Source of the DNA: JBBITW01 sp037440525
GTDB lineage: Bacteria > Desulfobacterota > BSN033 > UBA1163
NCBI GenBank assembly: GCA_037440525.1
Contig: JBBITW010000186.1
Location: 1 to 6,843 of the forward strand
DNA length: 6,843 nt
Direction: 5' to 3'
Made by a program: the position numbers and the translations under genes. The notes under the pieces are model-generated. The model was not told where the DNA came from. It was given only the letters and a program-made list of their open reading frames with translations, and did not search any database. Shown piece after piece: positions 1 to 5,473 of the stretch. The stretch's first letter is position 1; every line of letters begins with the position of its first letter.

Positions 1-3
1 TCA

Positions 4-89
4 GTCATTGCGTGGCAATCTCATAGATTCCTCGCTTCGCTCGGAATGACAATTTAGTAAAGATTGCAGTGGCTTCCCCTCGCAATGAC
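4..89. repeat. Mosaic of palindromic repeat halves
   Basis: GTCATTGCG (4-12) pairs with CGCAATGAC (81-89), and GCAATCT (15-21) pairs with AGATTGC (61-67), so the outer arms form an imperfect inverted repeat. Between them at 23-51 sits a half-palindrome of a related but different type, ending CTCGGAATGACA. The outer left arm is shorter than the right, which suggests deletion or recombination between copies. No reading frame is evident. These look like intergenic dispersed palindromes of the REP/MITE kind. The pairing is seen directly; the mobile nature is inferred. Confidence 0.6.
23..51 (+). repeat. 29-nt dispersed repeat, copy 1
   Basis: These 29 bases, beginning ATAGATTCCTCGC and ending CTCGGAATGACA, recur without mismatch and in the same orientation at 6749-6777. 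At the right end of the window this sequence is one arm of a full palindrome. Here its matching arm is missing, replaced by the GTCATTGCG-type arms. Confidence 0.85.
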
Positions 90-145
90 AATCTATAATT
101 GCTCAATTTAGATAAAACTTATTCTAAATCCCTGATAAAAATTTT

Positions 146-195
146 TGCTAAATCTTGTAAAATCGTGTAAAATCGTGATAAATAGCGAAAAATAT
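146..195 (+). repeat. Helically phased 10-bp repeat array
   Basis: Five consecutive 10-base units begin at 146, 156, 166, 176 and 186. All five share G at unit position 2 and AAAT at unit positions 5-8, giving a consensus of TGnnAAATnn. The units at 156 and 166 are identical (TGTAAAATCG); the last begins CG instead of TG. A related TGATAAAAAT lies out of phase at 133-142. The array ends 22 bp before the -35 element of the following gene. A 10-bp period puts each A-tract on the same face of the helix, so either intrinsic bending or iterated regulator sites is plausible. The repeat is seen; the function is inferred. Confidence 0.55.
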
Positions 196-217
196 TAAGG
201 AAATTTGAATTTTTCCC

Positions 218-246
218 TTGACATTCTTATAATAATTTGATATCAA
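218..246 (+). promoter_or_regulatory. Sigma70-type promoter for the PEP-CTERM gene
   Basis: A perfect TTGACA at 218-223 is followed after 17 bp by TATCAA (241-246). TG at 238-239 sits one base before the hexamer, forming an extended -10 (TGnTATCAA). Transcription would begin near 253, leaving a leader of about 27 nt before the ATG at 280. A TATAAT at 228-233 lies too close to the -35 to be its partner. No correctly spaced sigma54 (GG-N10-GC) element was found. Confidence 0.6.
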
Positions 247-266
247 AATTCTTAGATATTTATTAT

Positions 267-272
267 GGAGGG
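267..272 (+). promoter_or_regulatory. Shine-Dalgarno site fixing the start at 280
   Basis: GGAGGG stands 7 bases before the ATG at 280. It overlaps the in-frame ATG at 265, which itself lacks a Shine-Dalgarno site. The downstream ATG also gives a normal signal peptide start (Met-Arg-Arg), so 280 is the preferred start. Confidence 0.8.
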
Positions 273-279
273 AAAAGAG

Positions 280-993
280 ATGAGAAGGATATTTCTACTT
301 ATCTTTTATATTCTTTTTACTTTAAATTCATCAGCCTTTGCTGACACTGTAGTTGATGTTGGTTCTACAACAGGTTCGTGGCAGGCATGGATCGAACCTG
401 ATGGTAGTACCCTACCATACTGGGATGGCTATAGCTGGGATCCCGATCCAATTAATATTGGCTACTATTTAAAAAACTTCGGTGCAGGTAGTGGATGGCA
501 GTTCTGGGCACATGATGCCTCTGGTAATGCTGATCCAAGTTTCAGGTTTAATAGAACATATCCTTCTCAGAATATCGAATTTAAGATTGAGGTTGCTGGT
601 TTTTCAAACGATAATGAGCTCTGGTGGTATGATTCAACAAACCCTTCGAATAAAAGTCTTATTTTCTCAGGCAGTGATGGCCCTGGAGGTATAAAGAACT
701 TTACTCCAACCCCCTATTGGGGTCTTGCGATCCATACACCTCAAGGCAACTGGTTCTATACAGAATCTTGTCTGGGTGACGATAAAGGTAAGCAGCATTT
801 TGCCATATTCAGAGGTTCTCAATATCCTCAAACCTACTGGATTGGAGTTGAAGACTTAATATACTGCTCGAGTGATAAAGACTATCAAGATATGGTCTTT
901 AAGCTAACCCCTGTGCCCGAACCAGCTACCTTTATTCTTATTGCCTCTGGCCTGCTTTCTGCCGGAGTATTTAAAAGAAGATTTAAAAAATAA
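280..993 (+). CDS. PEP-CTERM sorting domain protein, secreted
   Basis: This is a 237-residue exported protein of unknown specific role. Residues 1-21 form a signal peptide: MRR, a hydrophobic core, and SAFA before the likely cleavage site ahead of Asp22. The C-terminus is a clear PEP-CTERM tail: VPEPAT with PEP at 213-215, a hydrophobic segment, and a basic end (KRRFKK). Proteins with this tail are, from family knowledge, recognised and cleaved by an exosortase during export, often into an extracellular polysaccharide matrix. Just before the tail, VEDLIY and then SDKDYQDMVFKL resemble the DUF4114 ending (EDL...DxDYxD), with Asp199, Asp201 and Asp204 as possible metal ligands. The middle is rich in Trp, Tyr, Asn and Gly and has two cysteines (164 and 196) that could form a disulfide. 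It is transcribed alone from its own promoter and converges on the TPR gene. No exosortase is in the window. The PEP-CTERM call is firm; the DUF4114 likeness is moderate. Confidence 0.9.
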   Translation: MRRIFLLIFYILFTLNSSAFADTVVDVGSTTGSWQAWIEPDGSTLPYWDGYSWDPDPINIGYYLKNFGAGSGWQFWAHDASGNADPSFRFNRTYPSQNIEFKIEVAGFSNDNELWWYDSTNPSNKSLIFSGSDGPGGIKNFTPTPYWGLAIHTPQGNWFYTESCLGDDKGKQHFAIFRGSQYPQTYWIGVEDLIYCSSDKDYQDMVFKLTPVPEPATFILIASGLLSAGVFKRRFKK

Positions 994-998
994 AGTCC

Positions 999-3389
999 TT
1001 ATAATTTCTCAAGGATCTTTATAGCCTCTTCCTTTCCGTAAAACTCTGAATCTCCTTCTACGGCCTTCTCAAGATGTTCTTTTGCCTCCTCTTTCCTTCC
1101 CTGCTTATATAAGAGCATGCCGTAATGATAATTAATCACCTGAACATCCGGGGCCTTTTCAATTGCCTTAGTAATATATGTTTCAGCCTGTGCTAAATCA
1201 CCCTTCTTAAAATATACCCAGCCCAGGGTATCGAGAACTGCAGGTTCATCTGGCCGAAGCCTTTGAGCCTTTTGCGCAAGCGATAAAGCCTTCTCAAGAT
1301 CCTTCTTACCTGAGCCATGATCACTCAATATGAAGGAAAGATTATTTATCGCAATCCAGAAGTTTGGTTGTTTCTCTATCAACTTCTCATACATCTCCAC
1401 TGCCTTTTTATACTCTTTGTTATGCTCGTATAATATGCCCAAGAAAAGATATGCACTATAGTTCTTGGGGTTGGCCTTTATTGACTCTTCAAACCTCTTA
1501 ATGGCACTACCTGCCTGCCCCTGTATGAGGTAGAGCCTTGCAAGATTATTATGAGGGCTTGGCCATAAGGGTTGAATAGAAATTGCCTTCTCAAAAGACT
1601 CCTCTGCCTTTTTATACTCCTTCTGTGCACCATAAATCTGTCCAATAAGGTCGTAAGAAAATGCATCCTTCGGGTTTTCCTTGATTCGTGATTCAAGAAG
1701 TGAGATAGCAGTAGAAAATTTTTTCTGTCTGAGGTAAAGCTGAATGAGGGATGAAAGGAGTAGAGGATTTCGAGGTTCAATCTTCAACGCCTTCTCCATC
1801 TCTGAAATTGCCTTATCCCATGCCTTCTGAACTATATAAAACGTGGCCATTTTCGTATAACCAAGAGAGAGCTCAGGAGCTTTCTTTTTTATCTCCATAT
1901 ATTCCATTTCAGCCCTTTTTGAATCCTTTGCAATCATGAAAAGATCCCCAAGATTGGCCCTGACTTCAAGGTCATTTGGATTTTCGGTCAATATCTTTCT
2001 ATATTCCTCCTCTGCCTTCTTATAGTCTTTCTGAAGGACATAAAGCCTTGCAAGTGCTCTTAAGACTTCTCTCGATTTTGGATCAATCTTTAAGGCATTC
2101 TGAAGTGTATCGAACGAAAGCTTTGGCTCTCGATTAAGGGCATGTGCCTCTGCGAGACGTATATGGGCAGGAATGAACTGAGGCCTTTCTCCCACTACTG
2201 TTCGGAATGCTGAAATAGCCTTTATTCCTTCACCCTTCAAAAGATAAATATTCCCTATGGTGAACTGAGCGTCCACATTCTTTGGACTCTCCTTTAAGAC
2301 CTCTTCTACATATTTTTGGGCCTCATCAAGCTCCTGCCTCGCAAGGTATATCTTTGCAAGGGCATTTTTAGCCTGGATGATCTCAGGATGTGCGGGGTCT
2401 TTCTCAAGAGTGAGACACTCTTTGAGAAGATTGATTGCCTTCTCTGTCATATTGAAATTAATATAAAGGTCACTCAATGCAAAACGGAGTTTAAAACTCT
2501 TTGGAATCTTTTTAAGGCCCTCTTTTAATTGTTGTTCCGCATCCCCGAATCTCTTTCGTAAGATATAGAAAGAGGCTACCCTAAGGTAGCTTTCTTCACT
2601 TTCGGGATCAGACTCAATCATATTCTTCATGATCTCCCTCGAATCCTTCTCCTTCCCAGAGTCCCAGTAAAGAGCTGCGAGGGCAATGCGGTGCCTTATG
2701 TTCTTTGGCTCAATCTCTATTACCTTCTTGATGGTTCCAATAGCTTCATTCATCCTCTTGCCTTTTATATAAATATCAGCCAATCCAAGGTTTAAAAAAA
2801 CAGAGCGTGGATGGGTTTCAACACCCCTTCTCAATATATTCTCTGCCTTCGAAATCTCCTCCCTCTGCATATAGGCAGAGGCAAGAAGCATATAGAAATC
2901 AGCTCTATTCATTCCCTGTCTTATGAGATTCTCAAGGAACGATGAGGCTTTCTCACTCTCTTTTTTTGATAAAAAGACTGATCCCTTTAAGAGCAACGCC
3001 TCTTCATTTTTTGGATTCTCCTTAAGAACGAGCTCTGCCTTCTTTAATGCCTCATCAGGTTTTCTAACACCTAAAAGGATCTTTCCCAATTGAATATGGG
3101 AATCCCAGTGAAGGGGGTTAAGGTCTACTGCCTTGGAGAAGGCGCCATAGGCCCCTTGTAAATTTCCCCCTTTAAGCTCCACCATACCCAGCAAATGATA
3201 GGCATCTGTAAATTTGGGATCAATCTGTATGGCATTCTTAAGCTCAAGCTTTGCCTTCACAAGATCTCCCTTCTCATAGAAGGCCTTGCCTTTATTAAAA
3301 AATTTCATCTTCTTCTGCTCAGGTCCTCCACAACCTAACAAAAGGCCTATCATCAATAAAACAAATGAAACTTTAAAAAATCTTTTCAT
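999..3389 (-). CDS. TPR-repeat lipoprotein, PEP-CTERM/EPS associated (PrsT-like)
   Basis: This is a 796-residue protein with a lipoprotein signal: MKRFF, a hydrophobic core, then the lipobox LLGC with Cys20 as the lipidation site, followed by GGPEQ. An in-frame ATG at 3404 was rejected because GGAGGA lies 7 bases before the ATG at 3389. From about residue 28 to the end the protein is an almost unbroken run of 34-residue TPR units, roughly 22, recognisable by the G-Y-A-A-P pattern and repeated endings such as 'IDPK', 'ENPKN' and 'IEPRN'. No catalytic domain is visible. TPR arrays are protein-binding superhelices. The lipid anchor, length and C-terminal part (LDTLGW, then YHYGMLLYKQGRKEEA) resemble the PEP-CTERM system TPR lipoproteins called PrsT, thought to act in exopolysaccharide or exosortase loci. 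The adjacent PEP-CTERM gene supports this. It lies 83 bp downstream of the transferase gene, with no hairpin terminator or convincing promoter between, so co-transcription is likely. A generic TPR lipoprotein of an EPS export machine is the alternative. Confidence 0.85.
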   Translation of the reverse strand: MKRFFKVSFVLLMIGLLLGCGGPEQKKMKFFNKGKAFYEKGDLVKAKLELKNAIQIDPKFTDAYHLLGMVELKGGNLQGAYGAFSKAVDLNPLHWDSHIQLGKILLGVRKPDEALKKAELVLKENPKNEEALLLKGSVFLSKKESEKASSFLENLIRQGMNRADFYMLLASAYMQREEISKAENILRRGVETHPRSVFLNLGLADIYIKGKRMNEAIGTIKKVIEIEPKNIRHRIALAALYWDSGKEKDSREIMKNMIESDPESEESYLRVASFYILRKRFGDAEQQLKEGLKKIPKSFKLRFALSDLYINFNMTEKAINLLKECLTLEKDPAHPEIIQAKNALAKIYLARQELDEAQKYVEEVLKESPKNVDAQFTIGNIYLLKGEGIKAISAFRTVVGERPQFIPAHIRLAEAHALNREPKLSFDTLQNALKIDPKSREVLRALARLYVLQKDYKKAEEEYRKILTENPNDLEVRANLGDLFMIAKDSKRAEMEYMEIKKKAPELSLGYTKMATFYIVQKAWDKAISEMEKALKIEPRNPLLLSSLIQLYLRQKKFSTAISLLESRIKENPKDAFSYDLIGQIYGAQKEYKKAEESFEKAISIQPLWPSPHNNLARLYLIQGQAGSAIKRFEESIKANPKNYSAYLFLGILYEHNKEYKKAVEMYEKLIEKQPNFWIAINNLSFILSDHGSGKKDLEKALSLAQKAQRLRPDEPAVLDTLGWVYFKKGDLAQAETYITKAIEKAPDVQVINYHYGMLLYKQGRKEEAKEHLEKAVEGDSEFYGKEEAIKILEKL

Positions 3390-3396
3390 TAAACAT

Positions 3397-3402
3397 TCCT
3401 CC
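3397..3402 (-). promoter_or_regulatory. Shine-Dalgarno site fixing the TPR gene start
   Basis: On the minus strand GGAGGA (3402 down to 3397) is spaced 7 bases from the ATG whose A is at 3389. The site overlaps the codons just after the upstream in-frame ATG at 3404, which has no such site of its own. Confidence 0.8.
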
Positions 3403-3472
3403 ATTTAGTATTATTTTGATTTCAGCACCAATGCAATTTGAACCATTAATCCATTTATTCTAAATCATCAAA

Positions 3473-5110
3473 TTAAATTATCCCCCGCAAAGAAACCACT
3501 ACCAGTGAGATAATAGTGAAAACCATGAGCTTTCTAAAATCCTCTCTCAATTCTCCCATCAACACCTCATAGCTGAAGAAAAGTGTAATGATTTTTGCAG
3601 CTACAAGCCCCATATGGTATGCTTTAATCTCTTCAATTGGAAGATTCGGGACTATAAGTGCTATAAAAAGGATTAGAAAATCCATTGGAGTGGACTTAAA
3701 TCCCTGTCTTCGCCTTGAAAATTTTATTGTCAATACGATGAAGATGGCAAAAAGGAAGAATAAGAGGTTGTATGTTTTCGCAAACCTGCCTACCATCCAT
3801 GATACCATCTCCATATTTCCCATATATATAACATAGGGAATAAACATATATAGAATTATTCTGAGGGTGAGTCCAATAAAATTTTTTCTAAAACACCAGA
3901 CCATAATTATTAGCCCAGTAAATATCAAACAAAGATAAGAAGCGTAACGTGGAATATTAGCAGGTAAAAAAGTTGAAAATAGAAGAAGGGATGGGATACC
4001 AAACTCAATGATTCTAAATGAGACTTTGATAATGGTTCCCTTATCTTTCAGCTCTCTTAGCTTACCTCTTATGATATTATCAAATATTTGAAATCTCTTT
4101 ATCTTCAATCCCTTCTTATCAGTTATGGTGAAGGCACCAACCACAATACCTGAGAATGTCAGATAACCTATCAAAATTAACCACTCTGAATAAAATCTCA
4201 GCAGAAAGGCTGCTGTTACAAGACCTGCCTGCAGGAGATATATAATAAGGACAGATTCAGCCTGGTAAAAACCCAAACGCATCAGGCGATGGTGAAAATG
4301 GTTCTTATCCGCTCGGAATAGGGAACGTCGCTCCTGATATCTCTGGGCCATCACCGTCATTGTATCGAGAACTGGAAAACCGAGGATGATAAGCGGAAGT
4401 AAGGGGCTTAAAACCGTCTCATCCTGTGTAAGCCTGAGGGAGAGCACAATCGCAGAAAAACCGAGAAACTGGCTTCCTGTATCTCCCATGAAGATCGAGG
4501 CAGGATATGTATTGAAGCGAAGAAATCCGAATATGGCCCCTGTCATGGCAACTGAGAAAAGCGCAACGAGGTGATTTTCTACAAGATATGCCATATAGGC
4601 AATACAAGAGAAACTAAGAAGACATATACCTCCTGCAAGCCCATCCAGACCATCAGATAGATTGATAGCATTTGTTACCCCCACAATTGTAATGAGGGTT
4701 AAAGGCACAGTTATCCAGGAGGGAAGGAGGAAACCATCAGGAAGGAGCATTCCAAGGTTTTCAATCCTTAATTGACCTGGAAATATGATGATTAAAGCAG
4801 ACATAACCTGAGCGAAAAATTTTGTCCACGGCCCATGACCTCTGATATCATCTATCAGGCCTGAGATGACTATCACAGTTATTGCAACGAGATACCACTT
4901 TACAAAATCCTCTTTATATGCCCAGAGAATTACAGGGAACAATGCCCCTATTGCCATTGCTATACCTCCACTCTTTGGCATAGGAATGGAGTGGACTTTT
5001 CTTTCGTCAGGCACATCTATTAGATGAACTCTCAAGGCGAGTCTTGTGAAGATGGGGATTAAAGCTATTGTTATAAAAACAGAAAAGAGAAGTGTCGTCA
5101 AAAATATCAT
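3473..5110 (-). CDS. WecA/TagO-like polyprenyl-phosphate HexNAc-1-P transferase, extended
   Basis: This 545-residue membrane protein belongs to glycosyltransferase family 4 (MraY/WecA superfamily). Such enzymes move a sugar-1-phosphate from a UDP-sugar to undecaprenyl phosphate on the inner membrane, starting lipid-linked polysaccharide synthesis. Visible motifs are VPDERKVHSIPMPKSGG (33-49), the Asp pair in GLIDDIRG (DD at 87-88), NAINLSDGLDGLAGG (147-161), GDTGS (209-213), PVLDT with Asp249, and HFHHRL (271-276), the cytoplasmic His motif of the WecA/TagO branch. MraY is less likely because the VPDERK and HFHH forms are WecA-like. The catalytic core ends near residue 325. About 220 further residues follow: a basic linker (332-364), then five to seven hydrophobic segments, with a basic loop (SRRRQ) near 465-469. 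Typical relatives have about 320-370 residues, so this is an added membrane domain of unknown role. The ATG at 5110 lacks a clear Shine-Dalgarno site, but no later start would keep the first helix. The sugar cannot be read from the sequence. Confidence 0.9.
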   Translation of the reverse strand: MIFLTTLLFSVFITIALIPIFTRLALRVHLIDVPDERKVHSIPMPKSGGIAMAIGALFPVILWAYKEDFVKWYLVAITVIVISGLIDDIRGHGPWTKFFAQVMSALIIIFPGQLRIENLGMLLPDGFLLPSWITVPLTLITIVGVTNAINLSDGLDGLAGGICLLSFSCIAYMAYLVENHLVALFSVAMTGAIFGFLRFNTYPASIFMGDTGSQFLGFSAIVLSLRLTQDETVLSPLLPLIILGFPVLDTMTVMAQRYQERRSLFRADKNHFHHRLMRLGFYQAESVLIIYLLQAGLVTAAFLLRFYSEWLILIGYLTFSGIVVGAFTITDKKGLKIKRFQIFDNIIRGKLRELKDKGTIIKVSFRIIEFGIPSLLLFSTFLPANIPRYASYLCLIFTGLIIMVWCFRKNFIGLTLRIILYMFIPYVIYMGNMEMVSWMVGRFAKTYNLLFFLFAIFIVLTIKFSRRRQGFKSTPMDFLILFIALIVPNLPIEEIKAYHMGLVAAKIITLFFSYEVLMGELREDFRKLMVFTIISLVVVSLRGII

Positions 5111-5204
5111 AAATTTTATAATATAATCAAATGATTAATTTTAGGTTTTAAAATTAAATGATTTTAAGTTCTTTCCCCCAATATTCGAAGGTATTTATTA
5201 TATA

Positions 5205-5233
5205 ATTATGTCTTATTGAGGTACTTTCTTCAA
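5205..5233 (-). promoter_or_regulatory. Candidate sigma70 promoter for the transferase/TPR pair
   Basis: On the minus strand TTGAAG (5233-5228) is followed by exactly 17 bp and then CATAAT (5210-5205). Four of six -35 bases and five of six -10 bases match the consensus. Transcription would start near 5198, about 88 nt before the ATG at 5110. In such AT-rich DNA chance matches are common, so confidence is limited. Confidence 0.4.
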
Positions 5234-5283
5234 CTTATTCAATATTTAAAATTTAGACCATCTCAAAAAAAGTTGTCAAAATC

Positions 5284-5473
5284 ATGAGGATTCAAGGGGT
5301 CAAGGATTCGAGGGATATGCTTAATAATTACAAAGAGTTAAAAATTTGATAAAGAACGTATCAGAAGATGTCTGGATATTTACAAAAATGCAGGTATAGG
5401 AGAAGAACCAAAAATTTTTTTAAAGATAAATTATTTGTGCGAGAGGATGATTATTGAGAGGACCAGATTTTAA
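5284..5473 (+). pseudogene. Possible decayed short reading frame, unidentified
   Basis: From the ATG at 5284 one frame reads to a stop at 5398 (MRIQGVKDSRDMLNNYKELK...). A second frame, open from 5342 to the TAA at 5471, reads DKERIRRCLDIYKNAGIGEE and continues to end ERTRF. Removing one A from the A5 run at 5340-5344 joins them into about 62 residues of protein-like sequence. No Shine-Dalgarno site precedes 5284 or the ATG at 5317, and I recognise no family. The 3' end would overlap the end of the DHH gene by 23 bp. It may be a gene remnant or chance. Confidence 0.2.
5287..5314 (+). repeat. Short imperfect direct repeat (AGGATTCnAGGG)
   Basis: AGGATTCAAGGG (5287-5298) recurs as AGGATTCGAGGG (5303-5314), 16 bp later with one mismatch. 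Strings of this GGATTC(A/G)AGGG type are, from memory, scattered between genes in several environmental bacterial genomes. Here only two units are seen. Confidence 0.5.

Larger units (their letters stand above)
5111..5450. other. 340-bp intergenic region
   Basis: This AT-rich spacer between the DHH gene and the transferase gene holds a candidate minus-strand promoter (5205-5233), a short GGATTC direct repeat (5287-5314) and a weak sign of a decayed + strand reading frame (from 5284). No GC-rich terminator hairpin follows the DHH stop codon. The A/T palindrome near 5410-5421 has no G-C stem. The transferase leader would be about 88 nt from the proposed promoter, with no recognisable riboswitch. 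Confidence 0.6.

Noticed and set aside
68..85. Sigma54-like TGGCTTCCCCTCGCA upstream of the PEP-CTERM gene
   Set aside because: The spacing is one base short, it lies inside the palindromic repeat, and it is about 195 bp from the start codon.
1..97. CRISPR-like repeat spacing at the left end
   Set aside because: The repeats are inverted halves of different subtypes, not regularly spaced direct repeats, and no cas gene is present.
265..279. ATG at 265 as start of the PEP-CTERM protein
   Set aside because: It overlaps the GGAGGG that serves the ATG at 280, has no Shine-Dalgarno site of its own, and would add MEGKE before a normal signal peptide.
482..694. 70-codon + strand frame within the PEP-CTERM gene
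   Set aside because: It lies wholly inside the well-supported gene in another frame and shows no ribosome binding site or recognisable protein.
1478..2528. Several 60-100-codon frames overlapping the TPR gene
   Set aside because: They are by-products of the repetitive TPR coding sequence on the opposite strand or in another frame, with no motif or initiation signal.
3390..3404. ATG at 3404 (minus) as start of the TPR protein
   Set aside because: The GGAGGA immediately after it is ideally placed for the ATG at 3389, and the longer start would put MEECL before the lipoprotein signal.
3405..3472. Sigma54 promoter upstream of the TPR gene (TGGTTCAAATTGCA, minus strand)
   Set aside because: The GG and GC pairs are two bases too close for a -24/-12 element, although sigma54 control would suit PEP-CTERM systems.
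3588..4607. Three open frames of 60-80 codons overlapping the transferase gene
   Set aside because: All lie inside the transferase, whose motifs are unmistakable. Their translations look like antisense or off-frame readings.
5405..5425. A/T-rich palindrome as terminator of the DHH gene
   Set aside because: The stem would be only A-T pairs with no GC core, so a stable terminator hairpin is unlikely.
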